This document shows, piece by piece, positions 53,722-64,000 of a stretch of 64,000 bases of DNA. A model generated the notes under the pieces. It did not search any database. It was not told the origin of the DNA and saw only the letters and a program-made list of their open reading frames with translations. Where the stretch lies: positions 1,054,001 through 1,118,000 of the forward strand of contig JAHQRK010000019.1 in NCBI GenBank assembly GCA_019828595.1, in the 5' to 3' direction. The position numbers and the translations under genes are program-made. Source of the stretch: Aphanomyces cochlioides (taxonomy: Eukaryota; Oomycota; Saprolegniomycetes; Saprolegniales; Verrucalvaceae). Position 1 is the stretch's first letter. The number at the start of each line of letters is the position of its first letter.

Positions 53722-54075
53722 ATGTTATCGCTACTTTGCTTGATGTCTAGGGCTACACCCAGCAGCGAGTTCTCTGCAAGCAACGGAGAGCCTTATCACA
53801 GCATGAAACAAACGTCTGCAAGTCATTACATGTTTTGCATCTATTTAGCTTTGTGTCGATTGAACAGAACAACTTTGTATGATGAAGAACGCAACTTCCA
53901 CGCTGTATATGCCATCGCGGGGGTAGTTCTCCTGCTTCTGGTTGCATTTAACATCAAGCTAGCTGCCTCGGGTGGCGGTCCTCGGGGCAAACGCGAAGTA
54001 TTTCTTTTGGGACCGTGTGGAAGTGGCAAGATGACATTAATGTTCATTGATTGTGTCAGACCAAAAGCGAAGTGA
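53722..54075 (+). pseudogene. SRP-receptor beta-like fragment, stops after the P-loop
   Basis: After a poorly supported N-terminal part, residues about 53-105 read YDEERNFHAVYAIAGVVLLL, a membrane anchor (AIAGVVLLLLVAFNIK), a GGGPRGKRE linker and a P-loop (VFLLGPCGSGKMTLMF) where the usual threonine after GK is M. This is the layout of the signal-recognition-particle receptor beta GTPase, but the frame ends 13 codons later and no switch or NKxD regions follow. The 3' end overlaps the next gene by 20 bp. It is a truncated copy or a gene with an undetected exon arrangement. Confidence 0.45.
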
Positions 54076-55243
54076 CAAGTCCTTCAGCATGTGAGCGATC
54101 TAAATGAACGAGACCTGCAGCTAGGAGAGAGTACAAGGCTCGAACGACTTGGGTTTCATCGATGCCAGTGACAGAAGCCACTTGCGCTTGGAGCTCTGGC
54201 TTGGTCCATTCGCCATCGTGGTCAAAAAGAACTTGGAGGATCACGGCAGCAACATGGCGAGACGCAGCTGTCACATCCACGAGCTTACGCATCTGGACTT
54301 TGAGCTGAGCTGCATCAGCCTCATGCTTTTCAAGTGTCTCCTGCGTACGCTTCAGCATCTTGGACAGATTCATGGCTTCTTCCTACAAGTAGAACATCCC
54401 ACAGGAAATATGTCAGCCCATCACGAACCTCAAGAGGGGCTTGCTCTTCGTTGTGTGATGGCGTCAGTTCCAGTATTGATGCTCTCAAGCTGTCGCGCTT
54501 TCTCTTGAGCTCTTTTAGTTCTTGTGACGGTTCTGATGCCGACTGGCGTAAAACCCGATCAGCATGGGTACGCTTCATGGCGTCGATGGCTGCCAAGAGG
54601 TCTTGTTTTTCTTCAGCACGAAGCATTAAAACGTCGTGGAGCTTTTGAGTTTCGCGCAAGATGGATGCACGGTCTGCATCATCAATTATTACTCGAACGG
54701 GGCATGTGAACAAGATACCTGGAGGATGAGCTTGGCGCAATCTGTCGTCAAGAAGTTCGATTTCATTCTGCACAGCAATCAATTGTGCTTCCATCCGCTC
54801 AAGGGATTCCTTCCCCGCTTCCATTTGTTCTTCCCACGCACGCTCGTTTCCTTCTTGGAGCTCGTTAATTCGCGCGTCCATATAGTCATCTGTCGCTCGA
54901 TACTGTGCATGGTCTTTCAATTGCGCTGTCTGTGAGAGCAAATTGTTGTACTTCTGCTCCAAATTCTCAAACGTTGTTCTGTGCTTCGTAATATCTATAT
55001 TGCCGTCACGTTAGCACCATAGATACCTTTGAGAACCAGCCTACCGTCCCCACTCACAGCTTGAGTGATCTCTCGAAAATCGTCCCAGAATTCAGGTCCC
55101 TGCTTTCGTCGAATCTCGACTGTCGAGGTAGATTTCTGGGTCATTCCGTCCTTGATCTGAATCTTGGGGATTTCTCTGTTGGAATCAAAGACATGGCGCC
55201 GCAAATTCTCGCTCAGGTCATCGATTGTCCGTGCGGCATGCAT
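54056..55243 (-). CDS. coiled-coil protein with possible C-terminal winged helix, three exons
   Basis: Predicted 363 residues from exons 55243-55045, 54994-54429 and 54382-54056; introns 50 and 45 nt, phases 1 and 0. The N-terminal part has TIDDLSENLRRHVFDSNREI and GPEFWDDFREITQAVSG. Residues about 70-270 are a long coiled coil (LEQKYNNLLSQTAQLKD, ESLERMEAQLIAVQNEIELL, EKQDLLAAIDAMKRTHADRV). The last 70 residues (HVAAVILQVLFDHDGEWTKP, then IDETQVVRALYSLLAAGLVH) have the look of a winged-helix fold. I do not recognise the family; a structural or complex-forming role is the safest reading. Shares a 100-bp divergent promoter with the CobW-type gene. Confidence 0.75.
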
Positions 55244-55343
55244 ATTGTCTCGTCGCCAAATTCAAAAAATGAAAGCTGGTGATTTTATCCGGATATTCAT
55301 GAAACCCTACACCCCTTAAATCACATTCAATTTTGAATTTGAG
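55244..55343. promoter_or_regulatory. bidirectional promoter with TTATCCGGATATT and CTACACCCCTT
   Basis: The 100 bp between the divergent starts at 55243 (minus) and 55344 (plus) hold TTTATCCGGATATTC near 55284 and CCCTACACCCCTTAAA near 55305. Both motifs recur upstream of the XRN2-like gene (60371 and, inverted, 60503). Confidence 0.5.
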
Positions 55344-56956
55344 ATGAGCCAAGCTGACGTCGACCGAATCAACTTGGTACTAAACTATGAGAAGATATAC
55401 ATGGCGCCACCGACGCGCCAGCTGCCCGTGACGATTCTCACGGGCTTTCTCGGCAGTGGAAAGACCACGTTGCTCAAGCATATCTTGAAGAACCGCCTCA
55501 ATCTTCGTGTGTGTTGCTGTGTGAGCGATGTAGCAGCGCTCAATGTTGATGAACAGTTGATTACAGAGTCCAAGACGCGCATCTCGACGGGATTCCTCAT
55601 GGATAATGGATGCATGTGTTGCCCCGTTCGACTGGACCTCGACGATACGAGTGAATTCAAAGATGTTGTATGGCAAGTGCTGTCCCAAGAAGAAGGACTC
55701 TCCATTGATTACCTCGTCGTGGAAACGAGCGGTACGAACTTACTTTCGCCAGCAGATCCTTGACCAAACGTTCACTCTTCATAGGTACGACAGATCCTCT
55801 TGCGCTTATTCAAGCAATCCAAGCTCGATTTGGCAAAATGACACGTGCACGACTCGATTCCGTCGTTACAGTTGTTGATGCTGAAGCCCTCGTCGACACT
55901 GAGTTATGCGCCGTGGCGAAGAATCAACTCCAATGTGCTGATGTTGTCCTACTCAACAAGATGGATCTGCTGTCTGAATTTCCAGGTGCAAATGTGGTTT
56001 CCTTGTCGGGCTCATTTGGAGTTGTAGAACGTCAAAACCGCGCGCGGGAAACTGTGCAGCAATATGCTCCAGCGGGAGTTCACGTGTACGAGACAACTTT
56101 CTGCGACGTCTACTTGCCTCGCATCCTTGACATTTCGCCTCCTGACGGAATATACAATGCAGTGAGCCACGAAAGCGTCAAAGCCCACTGGAACACAGCC
56201 CCGATCTCGACCCTTCGCCGAACAACTGACATGTATTTCTCACGTTCATATCCTCCCTCATGCGCTCGTCGTAGATCTCAAGGCTACACGCCAGCCTACT
56301 CTGACTGGTCTACTGACGTCTTTGAATCTAAGACTGCGGTCTCGCTCGCGGCATTACATCATTACATTGCCGACAAATTGCCGCCTGGGCTTCTTCGCGC
56401 GAAAGGCATCCTGTACCTCCGAGAAGATCCGACTCATCGCTATGTCTTTCAATTGAGCGGAAAACAACGGATTGAGTTGATTTCTACTGGTGTCTGGCCA
56501 TGCACTCCTTCGACACAACTAGCTGTAATCGGGACTGGCTTTGATTTGACGGCAGTCCAAGCAGATCTACAAACTCTGGCGGATTCACCTGAAGAATCCC
56601 ATGAATCTGCATGCCTGGCGCTCCTCCATGCCGACGAACGCTTTGAAATCATCCAGACGTCCTCAACGGCTGTCCATTTCCGCCTACAATGTCCAGTCTC
56701 GGCCCTCGATGAAACGATGCTCCGCCATCACCATCACATCGATATGGACGATCTCAACGAACAATTGGCGTCAGCTGTCAACCTAGCAGGTCAAGGCGGA
56801 CTCCTCGTCGCTCTGCCTCGGCCGAATGTCGTGCTTGTCGCGTCTGTAGCTGGCTCGAGCAACCTCAAGACAATGTGGCAAGAAGTTAATGTCCACGCGA
56901 CCAAGATATTGCGAATCGTTCGACGCAAGTTGGCAGAATGCTTGTGTGGCTTTTAA
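55344..56956 (+). CDS. CobW/COG0523-family GTPase (metal chaperone-like), two exons
   Basis: Predicted 519 residues: exons 55344-55731 and 55785-56956, intron 53 nt, phase 1. The G domain starts near residue 28: VTILTGFLGSGKTTLLKHIL (P-loop), MDNGCMCC (the family's GCxCC-type metal site), DYLVVETSGTTDPLALIQAI and LLNKMDLL (NKxD). A CobW C-terminal domain follows (LRAKGILYLREDPTHRYVFQ, RIELISTGVWPCTP), then an extra roughly 150-residue tail. Such GTPases help deliver zinc or other metals to client enzymes; the metal and client are not evident here. ATG at 55401 would also keep the whole domain. The 3' end stops 12 bp from the convergent XRN2-like gene. Confidence 0.9.
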
Positions 56957-56968
56957 ATGAAAGCTCAA

Positions 56969-59900
56969 TTAACGGTCATATCGTCTACCATTTGATGCCC
57001 GATCGGTGGCGGGAGGAGCTTGGAATCCGCTCGTGCCGCGTTGGGCATGCATGTTGCGCAGACCTTGCCGAAGCGCATCAAGATTCGGACGTGGTGGGCC
57101 GAATCCACTTGGAACACCGGGTGCCAATTGCCGAGGCGGGCCAAAGCCACTTGGAACTCCTGGAGCTAATGGTTGTTGACTGGCTTGACGTGGTGCTTGA
57201 TGGCGATATCCTCCACGATGTTGCTGAGGTGGCGCTTGATGGTGATATTGTTGTGGCGGTGGCTGCGAATATGCTCCGCCGTTGTGAGAATACGTTGGAG
57301 GACGCACAATGTGTTGCGGGTGGGCTGGGCGACCGTAGTCTCTGCGAGGAGGGCTACGACTTCGACTTCGCCTTGCATTTGAAGGATATTGCGATTGACT
57401 AAAGCGCTGAGGAGGGCCAGAGTTTTGGCCAGGGCGGAAGGAATGGCGATTCCCTTGGTTGTTGCGTGGAATCGCGCCGTTCCAGCCACCTGGTGTTGGA
57501 TTGAATGGCATGTGAATGCCACCGCGCAAGCGAGTGGCCGTCAAACCAGCAGCGGCGCCGGCCAAGTCGACAATGCAAATGTTTTGTCGACCCAAGTTGG
57601 GAATCGACAACGAGCGGTCTTCAATCGAGATAAGCGCCGGCTCGGGGACTAGAGCTCCTGGCAACAAGATCGATAGATGCGGTCCTATTTACATTGTTGA
57701 GATTAAAGAAATGCATGAGTCACGTCAACGTACCAGCAGTGGGCATTTGAAAGTGATAGCTGTGGCACTGGTTGTTAGGAATGTCGAGGAGTTCAATCTT
57801 GGATGCTTGTGGACTTGGGATCGTGCAACCAACAGGGAAATCGCTTGATTCGAGGTAGTGCACAGTGCCAAAGATGCCAAATGTGTCATGGGAGAGCTCA
57901 ATGGATTGATTTTGGTCGGCAGAAGGAAGCGGATGGTCGCCAACGACGCTGGCGTGAAAAAACAAAAGTTCTTTGCCATAACGTTCGTTGCGCTTCTTTT
58001 CGGCATCCGATAATTTTTCCGTTATTGGGTCCATGGCATCAAGCAGTCTTCTCTCGTCAATGAATGGTAGCAAGACAACCCACAACCTATTGAAAAAGAG
58101 TAAATACTCGAGAAGAATGTAGAGTCGCAGACCAAGGCATTGCTTTCCCATTGGGATCGACGGGAATTTCTTCAGGATAGAAATCTATTATGGGCGATTC
58201 CGGGTCTGTCATCAGCCACTACAGCGAGTATTTATGAATTCAAATGGACAAAAGTCGCTCTACCTGAAAAGGCTTTGGTATCGCATGGCGAGAATCTGCT
58301 GGAAAGACGCCCATGAGCTGTTCGAAGGGACGAAAGGGTTGACCGATTTCGAACTGAGGCTTGTAGAGTTCAATGTTCTTCAAGTCGGAGGCGAAGGGAG
58401 CATAATGGAACGGATAAAACCACTGCCACGATGCTACGCCAGTGTAGTAGTAGCGCATGACCCAGCAGAGCCCTTCCACGTAGGTTTGGAAAACTTTTTC
58501 ACGTCCACCGCCTAGAAATTGCATAAATATTGATTTCATGAAGCGTTTGCTACCGGTTTCAATGTCGTGTGCTTTGAGTTTATCATCGTAGTATCGAGTT
58601 TTCCAGCCAGGTTCGCCAAGACGAACTTCATCTTGAATCTCTTCTTTGTACTTCTCGAGCTTTTTGTTTTCTTTCGCTTTTATGCGCTCCTTGAGCGCCA
58701 TTTCTGGCGTCATATTTGCAAATTTTGCGTCGTCTGCATTTGGAGCAATTACTGCCGTGCCAGACTCTCCTTTTTGTTTCTTTACAGAGACGGCATCTTC
58801 TTTCGCCGCGGCTGCCATGATTTGATCACGCTGGTTGCTGTTCAACCGATGTGCTTGCCGCATCTACCCACTTGTTTGTCAATCATAATAGTAGCAGCAA
58901 TCCTGTACAGCATTTTCCCGCTCCTTGACCATACGACGTTGAAAGATCGTCTCTTCGATTGAGCCAACTTCAGCCAAAAGCACATCGACTTTTTCCAGGT
59001 CGACTTCGCCGCCTTGCTTGGTCAAATATCCACCAAGAGAAGGCAGCAGCTTGGCGTAGACTAAAATGAGGTAATCAACGGCACCGTCACGAATGTCCAA
59101 GCAGGGCAAATGGGGCAAAAAATCATTTCCGACAAAGAAACACATGAAGACGAAGTCATCAACGATGCGCTCAAAGTCGTAGGGAAATGGGAGCTTATAC
59201 TGCAAAGGCTACAAGAAAACTTGAGGCAAACCGATGAAACACTGGGGCAATTACCTCGAACTCAATCGCGAGATACTCTCGAAGGATGCTTATGTGAAGG
59301 AATTGTAGTGGCTTCATGTCGGACGGTGTTGTACTCGAGTCGTGTTCGCCGAATTCACCACGTTTTCGTTTGGCGTCGGCAACACCATTGGCATCCAATT
59401 TGATGCGCTTTTCTTTCTCGTATTTGGCTCTGCCGAAGAGAACTTCTTCACGGAGGACTGAGAATTTTACTTCGTGCGTCGCCAGCCCCAACATGATCAA
59501 ATCGGCATCCAAACCGTGGAGTACGTGATGTTGATTGGGATCGTAGCCTGGTTGACTTCGCTGCGTTCGAATGTACGACATGAGCTTGTGCTCACCTTCT
59601 CCAGGTACGCTCGCATCGGAAAAAACGACCTGTTTACGACTCTCAACAAGGACATAGAGAACTGGAGAACTACCTTGAATTGCTTCCACATTGGGCAATT
59701 GTTCATGCGATCACGAACGAAGAAACGCATGTACTTCGCAAGTTTGGCCATGAATTTTGTACCTGGAGTAATCACGTTGGAATCCCAAGGCGTTTGCTTT
59801 GGGGGAACTTTTTGCCCCATCAATTCCATGTATTCGCGCACTTCGACTTCAACTTCATGGCGTTGCTTAGCCTCTTGCGCTGATCGAAAACGACGCGCGC

Positions 59901-60249
59901 GTTGTTGGTTCATCTTCGCACGTGGAGCGACACCATCAATTGCCATGTAGAGCAATCGTCGTGGACGGACACAAGCTACTAAACGATCGACATATTCCAT
60001 CAAACGGAGAAACATTTCCTCTTCCGTGCGCGGTTGTTCACCTTCATCGGGGTGTGCACACGGGTGAATAATGCCATTCATGTCGATAAACAAGTTGTCG
60101 AATTCTTGTCCGTTTGGATTTGGAGCTTCCATGTCAATCAAATTGAAGCGCTTACGGCCTTCAATCACAACCGCCCGTTCTTCCACGGCATCCACGACCG
60201 TCCGTGGGTACTTTTCACTCAGCCAGCGGTAGAACGCGGGCACTCCCAT
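56969..60249 (-). CDS. XRN2/Rat1-like 5'-3' exoribonuclease, seven exons
   Basis: Predicted 992 residues. Exons 60249-59674, 59629-59255, 59208-58909, 58863-58264, 58218-58133, 58086-57734 and 57657-56969; introns 44-46 nt except the last (75 nt); every junction keeps frame. The N-terminus MGVPAFYRWLSEKYP is the family signature. The nuclease core has LFIDMNGIIHP, AIDGVAPRAKMNQQRARRFR, DASVPGEGEHKLM, GLDADLIMLGL and FFVGNDFLPHLP, all bearing the acidic catalytic residues. The conserved second region follows (FGYY-type GVASWQWFYPFHYAPFASD, FRPFEQLMGVFP). The tail is arginine/serine- then glycine/proline/glutamine-rich (NARRSRSRSPPRRDYGRP), with a 13-residue motif (LAPGVPSGFGPPR) in tandem. Length and tail favour the nuclear XRN2/Rat1 type (RNA decay and transcription termination) over the longer cytoplasmic XRN1. 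Confidence 0.93.
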
Positions 60250-61078
60250 GCTCGCAATTCAAAATCCCGAACTTGGATTTATTTTGGTCCAATTTGTAAT
60301 TAAAATATTCCTCATAAACTTACTCTTTGTATGTCATATAATTCCATTCATGTCATCGGGATATCCGATATTTATCCGGATTGAAAAGTTGGTCACACAA
60401 CCAACCATACAAAGTTGTTAACAGCTGTAAAACGTCTTATTTCGTGTTCGGGGTGCAGGGGTTAATGGGAAGTGTTCAAAAATTCCTGGGGTGTAGGGGC
60501 TAAAGGGGTGTAGGGGTTACTTTAACTCTTGCGATAGCAGCTCGTGCCCAGTTGAGCTTGATCATCTTGGCAAGAGATATGCGTGAAGATAGGCCCTCTT
60601 TTGCATGGACGCTAGCTTTGGACGCTGGTTCTGTTATGAGAAGATATGCTATTCCTTGTTTTAAATGAGGACCAGCAAAACAAAATCGGGATCCTGTCAA
60701 AATTTGTTTTCGACATATTGCAATTGAACGAATGAAACCTCCATAAACTTGTTTTCGAGAAAACAAAAAGAAACACTTTGGAGCTTCTCCCAACAGTGTT
60801 TAAAACATTAAAACATTTTTCCTGCCATGCACGGCATGTCAAAGGAACAAGGGTTACATGCATCTACACAACATTGACTACGTATATGTGTAGCACTTTC
60901 GACTAAATTACTGGTTCCTTTCGTTGGCTACGTTTGCGCCAATGCTTTTCAGACTTCTTGGCAAATGTTTCAAACATGTTTCAAACATTTGGATGAAATG
61001 TTCTAATCGAATTTTCTCTGGTTTAGAGACAGAAAATTAACAAATGAATTATACCATTGCAGAGAGGACGAAAAACAC
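60250..61078. promoter_or_regulatory. XRN2-like promoter and spacer with TTATCCGGAT and GGGGTGTAGGGG motifs
   Basis: GATATCCGATATTTATCCGGAT at 60359-60380 lies about 120 bp upstream of the XRN2-like start. A cluster of GGGGTGCAGGGG / GGGGTGTAGGGG / AAAGGGGTGTAGGGG follows at 60450-60520. The rest (60530-61078) is AT-rich, without a supported gene. Confidence 0.45.
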
Positions 61079-61320
61079 TATCAGTATTGTGGATTCGCTA
61101 GAAATTTCCCAATTTGGATTGGTTTTTTGTATCAATCTCCAATCGCGCCAATACATTGGATGAATGAATATTAGAACTGTGCTTTCACAGTACTTTCAAA
61201 TTTTATTCAGCCAATCAATATCGCTCAAAATATTTATTAGCCCATGGCGTCGATTGTTGAATCGATCCGCTGGCGTGATTCGATTGAACGGGGTCCGGAA
61301 ATTCGTATCAAATCAACAAT
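61079..61320 (-). repeat. dispersed repeat, copy B
   Basis: Reverse complement of 1170-1412. It stops exactly where the IS1595-like element #2 begins, and the sequence after that element does not continue the repeat. Confidence 0.75.
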
Positions 61321-61321
61321 A

Positions 61322-62727
61322 CGGCACTACCGGAGTAGAGCCCCACCTAACACTAAATAGTGTTATTCTATGAAGAAAAAACTGGAATTAGTGTAAAATA
61401 GTATGCATTTATTGTTCATTGTTACGAATGCCTAAAATAAGACCCTTGAAATACATTTTGCCTGAGCGGCTCGTTGGGAAGTACGAACTGCGCCATAGGA
61501 ATTCGTTCAAGTAGGATTGCAGTAGGGATCGGTGGACTCCACGCATAGACTTAATGAAGTGCTTGATTTGCACCTCCCACAGGCCTTCAATTCGTTGCGT
61601 GTGAGCCCCATTGGAGGGGTTCACAAAATTTTCGGAGTGGTTCACCCACATGTGACCATAATTCATATCCGACAAATTGGGATCATTCAAAGGGTTATAC
61701 CGACCATTCGCCGAGACGTATGATCCGAATTTGTCGGACATAATCATAGTCCCAGGGCGGATGTGCTTCTTGATCAAAGCTGTCAGGGTAGGCTTAGTTC
61801 GATCTTGAAACGTCAAAACACCAAACCACTTCTTGGTAGTGCGGTCAACACCGCCAAAAAGCCAGCAATCCGGGTGCTGGGTGCCCCTGCTATACTTCAA
61901 CGTCTTTTTCAACGAGGTCTCGTCGATCTCAACAACAGATCCGATACCTCCAATCTATGATATTTGTAAGATAAATTTTCATAGGATATCGAATTTCACA
62001 AAATATCAAATCTCATGATGATCTTACCTGTAATGTTGTTTTGACATTTCGTCCGTGCAAACTTGCCGCCAGCGCTGAAACCATTCGCTTGCAGTCTTAT
62101 CGGAGACTTCTTGCTCTTCCATCACCGTTGTGATTGACTTTCGGGATGCCCAATCGAACATGATTCGAACCAGTTTTTGCATAGGTAGCTTGGATTTCGA
62201 GAATAATGTCCCCGCCTTGACGCTAAGCTCAACGAAACCGTGGTTCGATGAGCGGCAGCGCCAGCGGGACTTGTCAGGAGACAAGTTCATGGTTTTTGCG
62301 CATTTGGGACAAAGCATTGTTGATTTTAGCAGGCCAACTTTTATGGCCCACTCAATGCATTGCCTCTCATCGCATGTTGCTTTCATCACCACCTCGTAGG
62401 AGTAGTCGGTGAGATCGCTGACGTCGTACATGACTTTGTAGGACTAATTCAAAGTGGAAATGACTAAAAAGTGTGGGGATCTGCGTTTTTGATGAGGTTT
62501 ATCTATATGTTGTTTTCTTCAAGTTCTTTGTTTGGGCGCCTAAATGTGGGGTGTTGCTTCTGTTTTGCCCAAGTCCACTCGTTTTCGCGCGAACTCACTA
62601 CATGAAGCGCTTTTAAAATAGTGTTAAAATATCATCATGTTTATTACATTAATTAATGTCACACTATTTAGTTTTTGGTTTGTGCACACTATTTAGTGTT
62701 AGGTGGGGCTCTACTCCGGTAGTGCCG
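61322..62727 (-). mobile_element. IS1595/ISXO2-like transposon #2
   Basis: Inverted ends of about 42 bp: CGGCACTACCGGAGTAGAGC at 61322 mirrored at 62727, running into AACACTAAATAGTGT. Encodes a two-exon transposase on the minus strand. The outermost bases GGCACT are the same as in element #1 (18669-20031), but the rest of the ends differ, so it is another subfamily. No 8-bp target duplication is visible. Confidence 0.88.
61409..62431 (-). CDS. ISXO2/IS1595-like DDE transposase, two exons (possibly one frame break)
   Basis: Exon 1 (62431-62028): TCDERQCIEWAIKVGLL, zinc ribbon MLCPKCAKTMNLSPDKSRWR with CRSSNHG, then SKLPMQKLVRIMFDWASRKS. Intron 62027-61955 (73 nt, GTAAGA...CATAG). Exon 2 to 61409: GIGSVVEIDETSLKKTLKYS (first D), CWLFGGVDRTTKKWFGVLTF, IMSDKFGSYVS (second D), NPSNGAHTQRIEGLW (E), YLNEFLWRSSYFP. 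Family length and residues are all present. With these intron borders the frame is off by one at the junction, so either the true border differs or the gene has lost a base. Confidence 0.85.
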
Positions 62728-63145
62728 CGAGCTCTCAAGGGTATCAGATGTCATCTTTCCAAGCCCTTTGTCCAGCAACGCTGAAATCGCTCTGTCGTTG
62801 GTTTAATTCAGAGAAATAGTCATCTTAATTTATTTGCTCTGTTAACATCATTATTGCTACCGGAGGCGTGCAAAAATTGGCCGAAGCTCGGCAAGCATGA
62901 GCGTGGGGTGATGGATCTCTGTCAACTCACACAACTTTGATGTATGACTTCATATATATAGCCAATTGAAACTACTTTAACTTTTGATTGGACAAAATCA
63001 AAATGCCAACACTGTAAATTCCGAAGACAATACATTTTTCGACATGTCGAGCCTGTCGATTTCGTCGACTTAAGGGCTGATAAGTAGGTCAAGATGTAGC
63101 TGTGAACATGCTCTATAACGTTAAGAAGAAACACCAATCTGTCTG
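62728..63145. other. spacer without a supported gene
   Basis: AT-rich with short random frames only. Confidence 0.35.
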
Positions 63146-63415
63146 TGTTAGATGTCAGACATGAATCTCGTGAGTCTTAAACTGTCAGTGTTGGCTGAGC
63201 TAGAGGAAGAAGGTTCTCAACAACTGAACAAAGGGCAGTATTATGTGATTCACTGTGGGCTAGAGGTTAGACAGTTGTTCATAAGTTTCGGCTAGGATGT
63301 GATGGGCTTGACTGTGTTGAGCTTTGTGCTCCTCACTTTCGAATTGTCCCTGAGCTGAGCCTTCCCTCAACTCAATACAGTTATTTATCATTCGAGTCAA
63401 CTTTGTTATTCAACA
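63146..63415 (+). repeat. possible 5' LTR or leader of a copia element
   Basis: Begins TGTTAGA and ends TTCAACA, with TG...CA tips, 10 bp before the gag ATG. That leaves no room for an ordinary primer-binding site, and the partner LTR would lie beyond the window. Weak call. Confidence 0.25.
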
Positions 63416-63425
63416 TTTCAAGTCG

Positions 63426-64000
63426 ATGTCTACTGAAGGAGCCGCTTCCAAGGGAAACAATCAGTCCCTGTTGGTATTCAATGGGCGAAAGGACAAGTTT
63501 CGCGTGTGGACCCAAAAGTTTGTGGCCCACCTTAAAGAGATGAGTATCGCTCAAAGACGAAGTTGCCTTAGTGGCGGGTCTGCTTTTGAGGAAAGACCTG
63601 AACCCAATATTAAGTATGAAGAATGGCTTGAAGGCGAGCCTGAGGAATCAAAGGAAGCCGATCCAGTTAAAAAGAGATGGCACAAACTGTATCGAGATGA
63701 GCAACAACAAGGAATTCGTTCCTTATTGAGCAAAGTGTTGCCTGACTCCTTTGTGGGTCAAATGAGAGTCGACTATACTGACAAGGAGCCTATCCATCTG
63801 ATCTGGAGAGACCTTGAACGCAAGTATGGTGTGTCAAATGTGGCAAATGTTAAGTCAAGTGTCAATAAGTTGTTGAAGATTGCTCAAAGCGAGTTCAATT
63901 CTGTTGAATCGTACTTAGCAGAGCTCAAGACTTTGAAGAACGTCATCAACTCAAACACACAAAAGTATTTGAAACGTGACGTTATTACTGATGACTTGAT
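63426..64000 (+). CDS. Ty1/copia gag, cut by the window end
   Basis: ATG at 63426 opens about 191 codons that are still open at the last base. The text (LLVFNGRKDKFRVWTQKFVA, GIRSLLSKVLPDSFVGQMRV, LIWRDLERKYGVSN, SSVNKLLKIAQSEFNSVESY) is a copia-type gag (UBN2/DUF4219-like: capsid part, few residues conserved). No break is seen in the visible part. It is a different family from the copia at 3.0 kb. Confidence 0.75.
   Translation, partial: MSTEGAASKGNNQSLLVFNGRKDKFRVWTQKFVAHLKEMSIAQRRSCLSGGSAFEERPEPNIKYEEWLEGEPEESKEADPVKKRWHKLYRDEQQQGIRSLLSKVLPDSFVGQMRVDYTDKEPIHLIWRDLERKYGVSNVANVKSSVNKLLKIAQSEFNSVESYLAELKTLKNVINSNTQKYLKRDVITDDL

Overview
The window looks like nuclear DNA of an oomycete, probably a water mould of the Saprolegniales. 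This is inferred from family content: oomycete-type Crypton, Harbinger, hAT, pogo, Tc1/mariner and ISXO2/IS1595-like elements, a seven-helix receptor fused to an RGS domain, and many very short GT-AG introns (about 40-50 nt). No ribosomal or organelle marker is present to settle the taxonomy.

Layout. Bases 1-42,000 and 61,000-64,000 are a graveyard of mobile elements with a few small secreted-protein genes. In order: an AT-rich foldback repeat (1-392); LTR-like direct repeats and a broken Ty1/copia element (about 1.7-6.9 kb); a proline/serine-repeat secreted protein (7.55 kb) between direct repeats; a 2.7 kb inverted-repeat element (10.4-13.1 kb) whose empty site survives at 39.67 kb; a second secreted-protein gene and a dead relative (13.9-15.1 kb); a 111-bp tandem repeat with a hairpin (15.9-16.2 kb); a decayed mariner-like element full of palindromes (16.3-18.0 kb). 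A Crypton recombinase gene (18.3-31.9 kb) is split twice: by an IS1595-like transposon (18.67-20.03 kb) and by a complete 10.5 kb Ty3/gypsy element (21.0-31.6 kb). Then follow a pogo-like pseudogene between perfect 475-bp direct repeats (31.8-34.8 kb), two broken Harbinger elements (35.4-41 kb) and hAT fragments split by a MITE (41.3-42.6 kb).

Bases 43,000-60,250 are a compact host-gene block: a SulP/SLC26 sulfate transporter with STAS domain, an unknown multi-exon gene, an apparently intact Tc1 transposase gene, a 7TM-RGS protein, an ATG1/ULK-type kinase, an ankyrin-repeat protein, an SRP-receptor-beta-like fragment, a coiled-coil protein, a CobW-family GTPase and an XRN2/Rat1-type exoribonuclease. 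The genes are not one pathway: they cover sulfate uptake, G-protein signalling, autophagy, metal handling and RNA decay. Three of the promoters share a palindromic TATCCGGATA-type site. The window ends with a second IS1595-like element and the start of another copia gag.

The most unusual item is a three-exon, about 508-residue gene on the strand opposite to gag-pol inside the young gypsy element, between pol and the 3' LTR. Its introns lie antisense to the retroelement RNA, which would let them survive retrotransposition.
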